The notes under the pieces are model-generated. The model was not told where the DNA came from, searched no databases, and saw only the letters and a program-made list of their open reading frames with translations. Positions 10,427 to 23,287 of a stretch of DNA of 64,000 nucleotides are shown here, one piece after another. Origin of the DNA: Cronobacter universalis NCTC 9529 (GTDB lineage: Bacteria; Pseudomonadota; Gammaproteobacteria; Enterobacterales; Enterobacteriaceae); NCBI RefSeq assembly GCF_001277175.1, contig NZ_CP012257.1, positions 124,001-188,000 of the forward strand, in the 5' to 3' direction. Numbering within the stretch: the stretch's first letter is position 1; the number at the start of each line of letters is the position of its first letter. Position numbers and translations under genes: made by a program.

Positions 10427-10789
10427 TTAAAACTCGCTTTTTGCAAAGCCTGTCATCTCTTTCAGGCCCATTTCACGACCCAGCGCGGTCATCGGGTGAA
10501 CGACCACCAGCCCGCGCACGCTTTTCTTCAGCTTGCCCATATCGGCCTGCTCTTTTTTGGTGATAGGGCGTTTAAACGGCATCGCCATCAGCTTCTGCGC
10601 TTCTTTGCTGAGCTTATCGGTACGCACATCTTTCAGGCGCGCGATTTCCGCTTCCAGCGTGGCGATCTCCTGCTCCAGCTCCGCGTATTTATCGGCAGCT
10701 TCCGTCAGGGAAACGGCGGCCTGCTGGTGACGTACGGCATCAAGGCGGTCGCTCAGGCGTTTAATTTCAGCTTTTTCGATCTCTTTCAT
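10427..10789 (-). CDS. yibL: YibL, DUF2810 ribosome-associated protein
   Basis: The 120-aa product is a clear YibL orthologue. It starts [20 protein letters not shown], has a central coiled coil rich in Glu, Ala and Leu (about residues 25-60), and ends with the conserved block [21 protein letters not shown]. coli YibL has been found associated with ribosomes, but its role is unclear. In E. coli yibL neighbours lldP at about 81 min. Its presence here beside lldPRD means the group moved as a block relative to glpK. Confidence 0.93.
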   Translation of the reverse strand: MKEIEKAEIKRLSDRLDAVRHQQAAVSLTEAADKYAELEQEIATLEAEIARLKDVRTDKLSKEAQKLMAMPFKRPITKKEQADMGKLKKSVRGLVVVHPMTALGREMGLKEMTGFAKSEF

Positions 10790-10865
10790 TCACACAAACC
10801 ATCAGAAAAGGGGGGTATTGCTGCAAAGGATACACTAATTGCGGGGGACGAATGAAAAAAGCGGG

Positions 10866-10892
10866 AAAAGTCTCCCGCCCGAAGGCGGGAGA
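10866..10892 (-). terminator. Terminator downstream of glpK
   Basis: A 9-bp stem TCTCCCGCC / GGCGGGAGA with a 4-nt loop lies 29 bases past the glpK stop. On the minus strand it is followed by CTTTTCCCGCTTTTTT. Confidence 0.75.
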
Positions 10893-10920
10893 AAAGGGGG
10901 GATACCAATGAGGTTAACGC

Positions 10921-12456
<1,536 letters not shown>

Positions 12457-13305
12457 TTACAGCGAAGCTTTCTGTTGTGCGCTGGTGGCAGAAGGTTTAT
12501 CCGCTTCTGGCTCGCAGGCATCGCACGGTAAATGGCGGCCAATCAGTTTGCGGTAGCCAAACGCGCCAAGCGCCGCGCCGACGACCGGGCCCAGGGCCGG
12601 CACCAGGAAGTAAGGAATATCACGCCCGCCGGTAAAGGCCACGTTACCCCAGCCTGCGAGCCACGCGAACGCCTTCGGTCCTAAATCGCGCGCCGGGTTC
12701 ATGGCGAAGCCGGTCAGCGGGCCCATTGACGCGCCGATAACCGCAATCAGCAGGCCAATCAGCAGCGGCGCCAGAGGGCCGCGCGGAATGCCGTTGCCGT
12801 CGTCGGTCAGCGCCAGGATAACGCCCATCAGAATGGCGGTAATGATCATTTCAACCGCAAACGCCTGAACCAGGTTGATGTGCGGGTTTGGATAGGTGGA
12901 GAAAATACCGGCCAGATCGAGACTTTCGACGCTGCCGCGAACCATGTGGTGAGTCTGTTCGTAATCGAGGAAAAGATTGTAGTAAAGCCCGTAAACTAAC
13001 GCCGCTGCGCAAAAGGCGCCGGCAAACTGAGAAATAATAAAAGGTACCACTTTGCGCCCGTCGAAACAGGCAAACAGCCACAACGCGATGGTTACCGCCG
13101 GGTTAAGATGCGCGCCGGAAACGCCTGCGGTCAGGTAGATGGCCATCGCCACGCCCAGACCCCAGATGATGCTGATTTCCCACTGACCGAAACTGGCTCC
13201 TGCCACTTTCAGCGCCGCCACGCAGCCCACGCCAAAGAAAATCAACAACCCGGTACCGAGGAATTCGGCGATGCACTCGCCTTTTAAGGTTGATGTTTGA
13301 CTCAT
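12457..13305 (-). CDS. glpF: Glycerol facilitator GlpF (aquaglyceroporin)
   Basis: GlpF is an inner-membrane channel that lets glycerol and small polyols diffuse in. The 282-aa sequence has six membrane segments and the two Asn-Pro-Ala motifs that line the pore: AHLNPAVT (residues 66-73) and FAMNPARDLGPK near residue 203, whose Arg is part of the selectivity filter. It heads the glpFK operon and is divergent from zapB. Confidence 0.97.
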   Translation of the reverse strand: MSQTSTLKGECIAEFLGTGLLIFFGVGCVAALKVAGASFGQWEISIIWGLGVAMAIYLTAGVSGAHLNPAVTIALWLFACFDGRKVVPFIISQFAGAFCAAALVYGLYYNLFLDYEQTHHMVRGSVESLDLAGIFSTYPNPHINLVQAFAVEMIITAILMGVILALTDDGNGIPRGPLAPLLIGLLIAVIGASMGPLTGFAMNPARDLGPKAFAWLAGWGNVAFTGGRDIPYFLVPALGPVVGAALGAFGYRKLIGRHLPCDACEPEADKPSATSAQQKASL

Positions 13306-13740
13306 AATCGGGTCCTGAAGGCTAATTGATGATTATTGTAAGCGTGATGTCGAAGACGACCACGATGTCATGTAGACATGGTGTTAACTTATCGTTAACG
13401 AACAAAAACGAGAAATATCGAAATTAAAATGTGTGTGTCACGTCAAGAAAATGAGCGTTTTCGCGCTCATTGGCGTGTTTTTCGGACAAGGTGAAGTGAG
13501 AGCTGAATCATTTCATTAACGCATATGTTAACAATTTACCCTGGCGTGTCGCGAATACACTCGGTTTAGACTGAAAAAGCGCGCAAACCGCAATCCGTGC
13601 GGGTTGTCGCTGGACAGGGGCACAAGGGCTTCATACAATCGGGACTAGTGTTGTGCGCACAGATTAATTTAAGGCGTCGCCGGGCACCGGGACGAGGATA
13701 GTTATCCATCAACGCCTTGCAATTCAGGAGAGGTAGGACG
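13306..13740. promoter_or_regulatory. glpF-zapB divergent region with a GlpR-like palindrome
   Basis: A 22-bp inverted repeat AATGAGCG-N6-CGCTCATT lies at 13450-13471. It resembles the GlpR consensus in its outer bases but has a 6-bp rather than 4-bp centre. A further partial match, ATCGTTAACGAAC, lies near 13391-13403. E. coli glpF is repressed by GlpR and activated by CRP; both are inferred here. The zapB ribosome site AGGAGAGG is at the right end. Confidence 0.45.
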
Positions 13741-13980
13741 ATGTCATTTGAAGTGTTTGAGAAACTGGAAGCCAAAGTACAGCAGGCTGTTGATACTATC
13801 ACCCTGCTGCAGATGGAAATCGAAGAGCTGAAAGACAAGAACAATCAACTTGCTCAGGAAGTTCAGAACGCCCAGGGCAGCCGCGAAGCGCTGGAGCACG
13901 AAAACCACCAGCTGCGCGAACAGCAGCATGTCTGGCAGGAACGCCTGCAGGCGCTGCTGGGAAAAATGGAAGAAGTGTGA
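13741..13980 (+). CDS. zapB: Cell division protein ZapB
   Basis: ZapB is a cytoplasmic coiled-coil protein that joins the division ring through ZapA and helps Z-ring assembly. The 79-aa product is almost entirely coiled coil, from [20 protein letters not shown] to [15 protein letters not shown] chose the ATG at 13741 because AGGAGAGG precedes it and the sequence then matches E. coli; the frame stays open 24 bases further upstream. Confidence 0.96.
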   Translation: MSFEVFEKLEAKVQQAVDTITLLQMEIEELKDKNNQLAQEVQNAQGSREALEHENHQLREQQHVWQERLQALLGKMEEV

Positions 13981-14004
13981 TTACCGCACTTTGAACCAAA
14001 AAGA

Positions 14005-14029
14005 ACGGGCGCTCAGGGCGCCCGTTTTT
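14005..14029. terminator. Terminator between zapB and rraA
   Basis: ACGGGCGC / GCGCCCGT is an 8-bp stem followed by five T on the plus strand. It lies 24 bases after zapB and just beyond the convergent rraA stop. Confidence 0.85.
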
Positions 14030-14030
14030 G

Positions 14031-14516
14031 TTACTCGATATCCAGCGGATCTTCAGAAAGGATAATACCGGTATTGTCGGCGTAGAGATGGTCGCCGGAG
14101 AAGAAGGTCACGCCGCCGAAGTTAACGCGCACGTCGCTTTCGCCGATGCCTTCGCCCGCAGCGCCCACCGGGATCGCCGCCAGCGCCTGGATGCCGACAT
14201 CCAGCTCCGCCAGATCGTCCACCTGACGCACCGCGCCGTAGACGACAACTCCTTCCCATTCATTCTGCACCGCAAGGCGCGCCAGTTCCGCATCGATCAG
14301 GGCGCGGCGTACCGAACCGCCGCCATCTACCAGTAAAACGCGTCCGCGGCCATTTTCTTCGAGCAGCTCATACAGCAACCCGTTGTCCTCGAAACATTTC
14401 ACCGTGATGATTTGCCCGCCAAAAGAAGAGCGACCGCCGAAGTTGGAGAACAGAGGCTCCACAACGTTGACCTCTTCCTGGTAGATGTCACAAAGCTCAG
14501 AAGTATCGTATTTCAT
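14031..14516 (-). CDS. rraA: Regulator of RNase E activity RraA
   Basis: RraA binds RNase E and degradosome helicases and lowers RNA decay. It is 161 aa, as in E. coli, with the conserved fold motifs [39 protein letters not shown] and [20 protein letters not shown]. The ATG at 14514-14516 gives the family N-terminus [15 protein letters not shown]; the frame extends eight codons upstream without support. It lies downstream of menA on the same strand. Confidence 0.96.
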   Translation of the reverse strand: MKYDTSELCDIYQEEVNVVEPLFSNFGGRSSFGGQIITVKCFEDNGLLYELLEENGRGRVLLVDGGGSVRRALIDAELARLAVQNEWEGVVVYGAVRQVDDLAELDVGIQALAAIPVGAAGEGIGESDVRVNFGGVTFFSGDHLYADNTGIILSEDPLDIE

Positions 14517-14608
14517 AGGTTTAACGTTCAGTTGCTGCAAGAGCTGTCAGTATATCGCTTAACGCGCGCTGTTGGCAAAATCATCAATTGTTAATTGATG
14601 CGGGTCAG

Positions 14609-15541
14609 TTAACGCAGAGGCTGGCTGACGATAAGCCCGATGATAAACAGCAGATTCACCAGCAGCGCCGCTTTGACCGTGCGCTCAAGCATCGGGCGCA
14701 TCGCCGCAGGCTCGGTTTCGCGCAGCACAAAACGCGCCTGGCGCGCCAGCAGCGGCGTGGCGAGCAGAAACAGCCAGCCCCAGGGACTGTGCAGCCACAG
14801 CAGATTAAACGCCGCGAGGCAGCCCAGCGCGCCGACTAACAGCCCCACATGGTAACGGCGGGCGACGACGGGGCCGAGGCGCACCGCCAGCGTGTTCTTG
14901 CCGTTGCGGCGATCGCTGTCGATATCGCGCAGGTTATTGATATTGAGCACTGCCGCGGCCAGTAATCCGCAGGCGGTCGCGGGCAGCCAGACCGGCGCGA
15001 TCAGCGTATGGGCCTGGAGATACCAGCTGCCGAGCACGCTCAGCCAGCCGAAGAAAACCAGCACGGAGATATCGCCAAGGCCCATATAACCGTAAGGGCG
15101 CGTGCCGACGGTGTAGGTAATGGCGGCGAGGATAGAGAGCGCGCCGAGCGCCAGGAACCCGAGCACATCCGCCATGCTGCGGCAGGCGACATACACCAGC
15201 GCCAGCCCGGAGATACAAATCAGCGCCACGGTGAGCTGAATGGCGTGCTTCATCTGCGGCGCGGTGATGGCCCCTTTTTGCATACCGCGCAGCGGGCCGA
15301 GGCGGTCCGGCTGATCGCTGCCTTTGACGGCGTCGCCATAATCGTTGGCAAGGTTGGACAGAATTTGCAGCAGCCCGGCGGTCAGCAGCGCCAGCAGCGT
15401 AATCACGGGATCGAAATAGCCCTGCCAGGCTGCGAGCGCGCTGCCGACGAGAATAGCGGAAAACGCCAGCGGCAGCGTGCGCGGACGCAGGCTTTCAAGC
15501 CAGGCCTGGGTACGGCTTAACGATGGTGTGGATGTATTCAT
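14609..15541 (-). CDS. menA: 1,4-dihydroxy-2-naphthoate octaprenyltransferase MenA
   Basis: MenA attaches the octaprenyl tail to DHNA to form demethylmenaquinone in the inner membrane. The 310-aa UbiA-family protein shows about eight hydrophobic segments. Two Asp-rich motifs are visible: NLANDYGDAVKGSD (about residues 63-76) and NINNLRDIDSDRRNGKNT, which bind Mg-prenyl diphosphate. It lies between hslU and rraA, as in E. coli. The 176 bp to hslU show no clear signal. Confidence 0.96.
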   Translation of the reverse strand: MNTSTPSLSRTQAWLESLRPRTLPLAFSAILVGSALAAWQGYFDPVITLLALLTAGLLQILSNLANDYGDAVKGSDQPDRLGPLRGMQKGAITAPQMKHAIQLTVALICISGLALVYVACRSMADVLGFLALGALSILAAITYTVGTRPYGYMGLGDISVLVFFGWLSVLGSWYLQAHTLIAPVWLPATACGLLAAAVLNINNLRDIDSDRRNGKNTLAVRLGPVVARRYHVGLLVGALGCLAAFNLLWLHSPWGWLFLLATPLLARQARFVLRETEPAAMRPMLERTVKAALLVNLLFIIGLIVSQPLR

Positions 15542-15717
15542 AAACGGATCTGAGCCAATAAAAATGAGGGCTCGCCTGCCGGATGAAGCTGCGGATGGCT
15601 GGCGTCGCCTGAATCACCCGGCGCGCGAACGCCGGGAACAGACTTGCCGCCTTACCGCACCTCACCCCGGCAGAGCAAAAGCCCTCACCAAAAGTGATGA
15701 AAATGCGTTGAGCGCGA

Positions 15718-17052
15718 TTATAAGATAAAACGGCTCAGATCTTCATCTGCGACCAGCGCATCCAGGTGTTTGCTCACATAATCCGCGTCGATAGTAATCG
15801 TCTGACCGCCCAGATCGCTCGCGTCATAGGAGATATCTTCCATCAGGCGCTCCAGCACCGTGTGCAGACGGCGCGCGCCGATGTTTTCCGTGGTTTCGTT
15901 CACCTGCCACGCCGCCTGGGCGATACGCTTGATGCCGTCGTCGGTGAACTCGATATTCACGCCTTCGGTTTCCATCAGCGCTTTGTACTGGACGGTGACA
16001 GAGGCGTTCGGCTCGGTCAGGATGCGCTCGAAATCGTCAGCGGTGAGCGCCTGCAGCTCAACGCGGATCGGCAGACGACCCTGAAGTTCCGGGATCAGAT
16101 CGGACGGGCTCGCCACCTGGAACGCGCCGGAGGCGATAAACAGAATGTGGTCGGTTTTCACCATGCCGTGTTTGGTGGAGACGGTGCAGCCTTCCACCAG
16201 CGGCAGCAGGTCGCGCTGTACGCCTTCACGGGAGACATCCGGGCCGGAAACGTTGCCGCCGCGCTTACAGATTTTATCGATTTCGTCGATGAACACGATG
16301 CCGTGTTGCTCAACGGCTTCGATAGCCTGTTCTTTCAGCTCTTCCGGATTCACCAGCTTGGCGGCTTCTTCTTCCACCAGCAGTTTCATCGCGTCTTTGA
16401 TTTTCAGCTTGCGCGGTTTTTGCTTCTGGCCGCCCAGGTTCTGGAACATGGACTGCAGCTGGCTGGTCATCTCTTCCATGCCCGGAGGCGCCATGATTTC
16501 GACGCCCATCGGCGCCGCGGCCAGATTGATTTCAATCTCTTTGTCGTCGAGCTCGCCTTCGCGCAGTTTTTTGCGGAACGCCTGACGCGCGGCGGACGGC
16601 TCCTGCTGCTGTTCCGGCTGGCCCCAGTTGTTTTTGGCCGGCGGGATCAGCACGTCGAGAATGCGCTCTTCGGCCATCTCTTCGGCGCGGTAGCGGTTTT
16701 TCTCAATTGACTGCATACGCACCATTTTAATGGCGGAATCGGTCAGATCGCGGATGATGGAATCCACTTCTTTACCGACATAACCCACTTCAGTGAATTT
16801 GGTCGCTTCCACTTTGATGAACGGCGCGTTGGCGAGCTTCGCCAGACGACGGGCAATTTCGGTTTTACCGACGCCGGTCGGGCCGATCATCAGGATGTTT
16901 TTCGGGGTCACTTCATGGCGCAGCTCTTCGTTAAGCTGCATACGGCGCCAGCGGTTACGCAGCGCGATAGCGACAGAACGCTTCGCCGCGTCCTGACCGA
17001 TAATGTGTTTGTCGAGTTCGCTGACAATCTCGCGTGGGGTCATTTCAGACAT
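15718..17052 (-). CDS. hslU: HslU, ATPase subunit of the HslVU protease
   Basis: HslU is the AAA+ unfoldase that feeds substrates to HslV. It is 444 aa. The Walker A motif GPTGVGKT is at residues 57-64 and Walker B is [11 protein letters not shown]. The insertion I-domain spans roughly residues 110-240, including [20 protein letters not shown]. The pore motif GYVGKE follows Walker A. The C-terminus ends EDLSRFIL, which docks into HslV. It starts nine bases after the hslV stop, as the second gene of a heat-shock operon. Confidence 0.98.
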   Translation of the reverse strand: MSEMTPREIVSELDKHIIGQDAAKRSVAIALRNRWRRMQLNEELRHEVTPKNILMIGPTGVGKTEIARRLAKLANAPFIKVEATKFTEVGYVGKEVDSIIRDLTDSAIKMVRMQSIEKNRYRAEEMAEERILDVLIPPAKNNWGQPEQQQEPSAARQAFRKKLREGELDDKEIEINLAAAPMGVEIMAPPGMEEMTSQLQSMFQNLGGQKQKPRKLKIKDAMKLLVEEEAAKLVNPEELKEQAIEAVEQHGIVFIDEIDKICKRGGNVSGPDVSREGVQRDLLPLVEGCTVSTKHGMVKTDHILFIASGAFQVASPSDLIPELQGRLPIRVELQALTADDFERILTEPNASVTVQYKALMETEGVNIEFTDDGIKRIAQAAWQVNETTENIGARRLHTVLERLMEDISYDASDLGGQTITIDADYVSKHLDALVADEDLSRFIL

Positions 17053-17061
17053 GTAGGGTCC

Positions 17062-17592
17062 TTACGCTTTGGAGTTCAATTCTTCGATGGTGAGGAAGTG
17101 GTTGGTGTAGATGCAGATATCGCCCGCAATCCCCAGCGACTTCTCGACGATGTCACGAGCGCCAAGCTCGGTATTTTCCAGCAGCGCGCGTGCCGCAGCC
17201 TGCGCGTAAGGCCCGCCGGAACCAATGGCGATCAGATCGTTTTCCGGCTGCACGACGTCGCCGTTGCCGGTAATAATCAGCGAGGCGTTTTCGTCGGCAA
17301 CCGCCAGCAGGGCTTCAAGACGGCGCAGCATACGGTCGGTACGCCAGTCTTTCGCCAGTTCCACGGCGGCTTTCACCAGATGGCCCTGGTGCATTTCCAG
17401 TTTGCGTTCAAAGAGTTCAAAGAGGGTAAAGGCGTCGGCGGTGCCGCCGGCAAAGCCCGCGATAACTTTATCGTTATACAGACGGCGGACTTTTTTCACG
17501 TTGCCTTTCATTACGGTGTTGCCCAGGGTGGCCTGGCCGTCGCCACCGATCACTACATGGCCGTTGCGGCGCACACTTACTATTGTTGTCAC
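17062..17592 (-). CDS. hslV: HslV, peptidase subunit of the HslVU protease
   Basis: HslV forms the double-ring proteolytic core. It is 176 aa from a GTG start at 17590-17592 preceded by AAGGGG. With this start the mature N-terminus is the catalytic threonine ([19 protein letters not shown]), as the family requires. A TTG two codons earlier is open but would bury that threonine. Other proteasome-beta features are [20 protein letters not shown] and the [11 protein letters not shown] loop. It is co-transcribed with hslU from a sigma-32 promoter. Confidence 0.97.
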   Translation of the reverse strand: MTTIVSVRRNGHVVIGGDGQATLGNTVMKGNVKKVRRLYNDKVIAGFAGGTADAFTLFELFERKLEMHQGHLVKAAVELAKDWRTDRMLRRLEALLAVADENASLIITGNGDVVQPENDLIAIGSGGPYAQAAARALLENTELGARDIVEKSLGIAGDICIYTNHFLTIEELNSKA

Positions 17593-17626
17593 GAGCAAAC
17601 CCCTTATTGCATAAGCTGAAGACAGC

Positions 17627-17647
17627 GCCCTGCGGGTGATGCAGGGC
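17627..17647 (-). promoter_or_regulatory. 5'-leader stem-loop of the hslVU mRNA
   Basis: GCCCTGC / GCAGGGC is a perfect 7-bp stem with a 7-nt loop, located in the untranslated leader between the promoter and hslV. A leader stem-loop in E. coli hslVU mRNA has been linked to transcript stability, so the same role is plausible here. Confidence 0.65.
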
Positions 17648-17662
17648 AGAATGCAATTATAG

Positions 17663-17687
17663 ATGGGGGATGTTTTGGGGGTTTCAA
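17663..17687 (-). promoter_or_regulatory. Sigma-32 heat-shock promoter of hslVU
   Basis: On the minus strand TTGAAA (17682-17687) is followed after 13 bases by CCCCAT (17663-17668). Both match the sigma-32 -35 and -10 consensus. The TGA inside TTGAAA is the stop codon of ftsN. Confidence 0.85.
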
Positions 17688-18706
17688 CCCCCGGAGGCGA
17701 GACGAATGCAGTTTGAGTGACCCGCCATCTTCAGGCGGTTGAGCGTACCGTCGGCATTGTCTTTGCCTTTAATCGGGCCAATCACCACGCGGTTCCAGCC
17801 ATTGTTGGACGTAATGCGTGAGTCAAACCCTTCAAACGCCAGCTGGGCGCGCACGGTTTCCGCCTGCTCGGTGCCTTTAAACGAACCGCACTGCACCATC
17901 CAGCGGCGATCGTCTTTCTTCTCGGCCGGTTTCGCGGCTTCCGTCTCACGCGTCACCGGCGCGGTTTGCGCAGGCTTGCTCTGGGCGGTTTCACGCTGCG
18001 TAGTGGTATGCGGCGGCGTCTGGAGCAGATCCTGATACGGCGCGCTGTTCGCCTGCGGCTGACGCGGCGGTTGCGCAGGCGTCGTGGTGCGCGCGGGCTG
18101 CTGCGTCTGCACGGTGCGGGTCTGCGGCTGCTGATAACGCGTTTCTGCGCGCGGGGCTTCCGTGCGCGGCGCGGTGCGTACCGGCTGTTGCGCCGTGTTA
18201 TTCCACTGCTGCATCTGCTGTTGCTGCTGAAGCTGCTTCTGGCGTTGCAGCGTCTGCTGGCGCTGCGCCGGGGTCTGTTCGTTCCACGGCACTTCATTAA
18301 GCTGCGTCGGCTGCTGGCGCATATCCGCCTGCATCTGATCGAGCAACTGACGCTGTTCGTTGGTCAGTTGATCCTGATTCATGATTTCGCCGCCGGCGGA
18401 AGGCTCGGTCGGCTTCAGCACGCCAGGCTGGCGGCTCTCCAGCTCTTTAATATAGCGCCAGCGCTCTTCAGGCTTAGGCGGCAGACCATTGCCCGTGACT
18501 TTATGGCCCGGCAGGGTTTCCGACTCTTCTTTCTTGTGATGCGTAATAAAGTACAGACCGCCAATAAAGGCGACCAGCGCCGCCGCTGCGATAGCGACCA
18601 TCGCCGGTGAAACAGCAGGCAGGTTACGTTGCTTTTTGCGGGGACTGGTTTTCTTGCGCCGCGCGGGCGTCGGCTGTCCGCGGCGTACATAATCTCGTTG
18701 TGCCAC
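17684..18706 (-). CDS. ftsN: Cell division protein FtsN
   Basis: FtsN is a bitopic inner-membrane protein that triggers septal peptidoglycan synthesis. At 340 aa it is somewhat longer than the E. coli protein (319 aa). The order is: a basic cytoplasmic tail ([19 protein letters not shown]), one membrane segment at about residues 33-54, a long Gln/Pro/Thr-rich periplasmic linker with [13 protein letters not shown], and a C-terminal SPOR domain from about residue 265. The SPOR cysteines (MVQCGSF and HSNCIRL) match the known disulfide pair. The extra length is in the linker. Confidence 0.96.
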   Translation of the reverse strand: MAQRDYVRRGQPTPARRKKTSPRKKQRNLPAVSPAMVAIAAAALVAFIGGLYFITHHKKEESETLPGHKVTGNGLPPKPEERWRYIKELESRQPGVLKPTEPSAGGEIMNQDQLTNEQRQLLDQMQADMRQQPTQLNEVPWNEQTPAQRQQTLQRQKQLQQQQQMQQWNNTAQQPVRTAPRTEAPRAETRYQQPQTRTVQTQQPARTTTPAQPPRQPQANSAPYQDLLQTPPHTTTQRETAQSKPAQTAPVTRETEAAKPAEKKDDRRWMVQCGSFKGTEQAETVRAQLAFEGFDSRITSNNGWNRVVIGPIKGKDNADGTLNRLKMAGHSNCIRLASGG

Positions 18707-18792
18707 TATCGTTTCGCTGTATCCATTCGTTATCAGCCCGCCATGTTACTTAAGGGACGGGCCTTTGACCAGATAAGGAGTCTTAAAGGCGG

Positions 18793-19827
18793 TTAATTTC
18801 GCGGCTTCGGCGCGCGCGTGGTGCCGCGCAGCACCAGCTCGCAGTCCAGCAGACGCGAGCCGCTGCTGACGGTATGTCCATTGAGCTGGCTGAGCAGTAA
18901 CAGCATGGCTTCGCGGCCGATATCAAAACGCGGCTGGGCCACGGTGGTGAGCGGCGGATCGCAAAACTCCGCTAACGCAATGTTATCAAAGCCGATGATG
19001 GAGAGATCGTCCGGCACGCGGAAGCCGCGGCGTTTCGCCATCGACAGCGCGCCGAGCGCCATCACGTCGCTGTGGCAGAAAATCGCCGTCGGCGGCTGCG
19101 GCAGGCTTAACAGCTGTTCCAGCGCCTGCGCGCCCGCTTCATAGGTGAAATCGCCGCGGGCGATATAATGCGGGTCTACCGTCATGCCGCTGCGGCGCAG
19201 CGCCTGAACATAGCCCTGCAGGCGGTAGTGGCACAGCGGCATCTCTTCCGGCCCGGCGATACAGGCGATACGCTGATGGCCCAGCTCGTGGAGATAGTTC
19301 ACGGCGTTGAAGGCGGCGGTAAGGTTGTCGATATGCACCGTCGGCAACTCCAGCTCCGGCGCGAATTCGTTCGCCATTACCATCGGCGGCAGATTGCGCT
19401 GCTCTTCTTTGCTGGCGTCGAACGGCAGACGCGAGCCCAGCAGCAGCATGCCGTCTATCTGTTTGGTGATGATGAGATCGATGAAGGTTTTTTCCTGCTG
19501 GTTCTGGTGCGCGCAGTCGCCAATCAGCACCAGATACCCCTGGTCCGCCGCGGTAACTTCAATACCACGAATGATTTCGCTGAAAAACGGATCGCAGATG
19601 TCCGGGACAATCACCAGAATGGTGCGCGATTCGTTGCGCTTCAGGTTACGGTTGAGCGATCCGGGCAGATAACCCACGTCAATGGCGGCCTGCTCCACGC
19701 GGTTGCGGGTGGCCTGTGAGACTTTCTCGGGGTTCATTAACGCACGGGATACCGTCGCGGTAGAGACCCTGGCGCGAACGGCGACATCTTTCATGGTTGC
19801 GGCGGCAACCTGCTTTTTGGACTTCAC
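18793..19827 (-). CDS. cytR: Nucleoside-catabolism repressor CytR (LacI family)
   Basis: CytR represses nucleoside uptake and breakdown genes together with CRP and is relieved by cytidine. The 344-aa protein has an N-terminal LacI helix-turn-helix (MKDVAVRARVSTATVSRALM), a hinge, and a periplasmic-binding-protein-like effector domain with VIVPDICDPFFSEIIRGIE and FCHSDVMALGALSMAKRRG. The gene order priA-cytR-ftsN is as in E. coli. Confidence 0.96.
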   Translation of the reverse strand: MKSKKQVAAATMKDVAVRARVSTATVSRALMNPEKVSQATRNRVEQAAIDVGYLPGSLNRNLKRNESRTILVIVPDICDPFFSEIIRGIEVTAADQGYLVLIGDCAHQNQQEKTFIDLIITKQIDGMLLLGSRLPFDASKEEQRNLPPMVMANEFAPELELPTVHIDNLTAAFNAVNYLHELGHQRIACIAGPEEMPLCHYRLQGYVQALRRSGMTVDPHYIARGDFTYEAGAQALEQLLSLPQPPTAIFCHSDVMALGALSMAKRRGFRVPDDLSIIGFDNIALAEFCDPPLTTVAQPRFDIGREAMLLLLSQLNGHTVSSGSRLLDCELVLRGTTRAPKPRN

Positions 19828-19984
19828 TTCATCTCCTCGTAGCGGTCCGCGGGCGCAGACTCGTCCTGTAATCTGACACGCCTCACATTCTTAGCAGATA
19901 TTGGGCGCGCCAGTTACAAAAATTACATCGGAGATGTGACGGATATTAAATTTTACGATCCGTTTCGCAGAAGCGGGGCGCGGT

Positions 19985-22228
<2,244 letters not shown>

Positions 22229-22248
22229 TCATCAATTTGCGGATCAGT

Positions 22249-22278
22249 TTGCATGGGGCGGTTATTTTCTGTATGATT
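22249..22278 (+). promoter_or_regulatory. Probable rpmE promoter
   Basis: TTGCAT (22249-22254) and TATGAT (22273-22278) are separated by 18 bases, about 105 bp upstream of the rpmE start. This is a reasonable sigma-70 match in the right place. Confidence 0.5.
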
Positions 22279-22383
22279 CTCCGCCTTTGATGCCCTTTAA
22301 AAGTATCAAACCGACTTTATCAACATCGCGTGGTGTCTGGCGTAAGGGCTGGAAGAGCGACGCGGCCTTAACTGAGGTTTCCC

Positions 22384-22596
22384 ATGAAAAAAGATATTCA
22401 CCCGAAATATGTTGAAATCACCGCTACCTGCTCCTGCGGTAACGTGATCAAAACTCGCTCCACCGTTGGCCACGACCTGAACCTGGACGTGTGCGGCAAC
22501 TGCCACCCGTTCTTCACTGGTAAACAGCGTGTTGTTGATACCGGTGGTCGTGTTGAGCGTTTCAACAAACGCTTCAGCATCCCGGGCAGCAAATAA
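22384..22596 (+). CDS. rpmE: 50S ribosomal protein L31
   Basis: L31 bridges the large subunit to the small-subunit head. The 70-aa protein is the zinc-containing form, with Cys16, Cys18, Cys37 and Cys40 in CSCGN and VCGNCHPF. It begins [20 protein letters not shown] and is followed by a strong terminator. It stands between priA and metJ, as in E. coli. Confidence 0.98.
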   Translation: MKKDIHPKYVEITATCSCGNVIKTRSTVGHDLNLDVCGNCHPFFTGKQRVVDTGGRVERFNKRFSIPGSK

Positions 22597-22604
22597 GTTT
22601 CCCG

Positions 22605-22632
22605 AAAAAAGGCGCCAGACGGCGCCTTTTTT
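22605..22632 (+). terminator. Terminator of rpmE
   Basis: AAAAAAGGCGCC / GGCGCCTTTTTT is a 12-bp perfect stem with a 4-nt loop, nine bases after the rpmE stop. Confidence 0.92.
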
Positions 22633-22650
22633 GTTGCTCTCGAGCATAAA

Positions 22651-22676
22651 ACAAAGGCGCCGGTGGGCGCCTTTGT
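22651..22676 (-). terminator. Terminator of metJ
   Basis: ACAAAGGCGCC / GGCGCCTTTGT is an 11-bp stem 12 bases past the metJ stop. The minus-strand side ends in TTTGTTTTAT. Confidence 0.8.
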
Positions 22677-22688
22677 CGTTGATGCGAA

Positions 22689-23006
22689 TCAGTATTCCCA
22701 GGTATCCGGGTCGATACCCATTTCACGCATGATTACCTTGGCCTCTTCCGGGATCTCATCGCTGCGCTCTTTACGCAGGTCATCGTCGTCCGGCAAGGGC
22801 TGGCCGGTAAAGGCGTGAAGGAAAGCCTCGCACAGCAGCTCGCTGTTGGTGGCATGGCGCAGGTTATTCACCTGACGACGGGTGCGTTCATCGGTGAGGA
22901 TTTTTAACACCTTCAGAGGAATGGAAACCGTAATTTTTTTGACCTGTTCACTCTTCTTGCCGTGCTCAGCGTAGGGGCTGATATATTCGCCGTTCCATTC
23001 AGCCAT
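22689..23006 (-). CDS. metJ: Methionine repressor MetJ
   Basis: MetJ is a ribbon-helix-helix dimer that binds tandem 8-bp met boxes when loaded with S-adenosylmethionine. The 105-aa sequence has the DNA-contacting strand [15 protein letters not shown] and the helix segment [19 protein letters not shown]. It is divergent from metB, and the shared gap carries four met boxes, so it probably also controls itself. Confidence 0.97.
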
Positions 23007-23193
23007 GAGATACCTTTAATCCTCTCAGTCATTAGAAAAAGATTAAAACCGGATAGGTCTCACGGTCTTAACCCGATAGTCTGTTGTTCAGCAGCGTAGA
23101 ATAATACCGTGACTTCCGTACCGATGCTGCATCACTACCCTATAAAACACATAATTTTAACGGCTAATCCTGTTTTGCTCAATCTATACGCAA

Positions 23194-23225
23194 AGAAGTT
23201 TAGATGTCCAGATGTATTGACGTCT
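23194..23225. promoter_or_regulatory. MetJ operator, four tandem met boxes, between metJ and metB
   Basis: Consecutive 8-mers AGAAGTTT, AGATGTCC, AGATGTAT and TGACGTCT each match the AGACGTCT met-box consensus at five or more positions. They lie 63 bp before the metB start. Confidence 0.85.
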
Positions 23226-23287
23226 ATATTGGCAATGTTTACTCTGTCACCTGACTTTTCTCCGATAATGCCAGGAAACGACTCATC

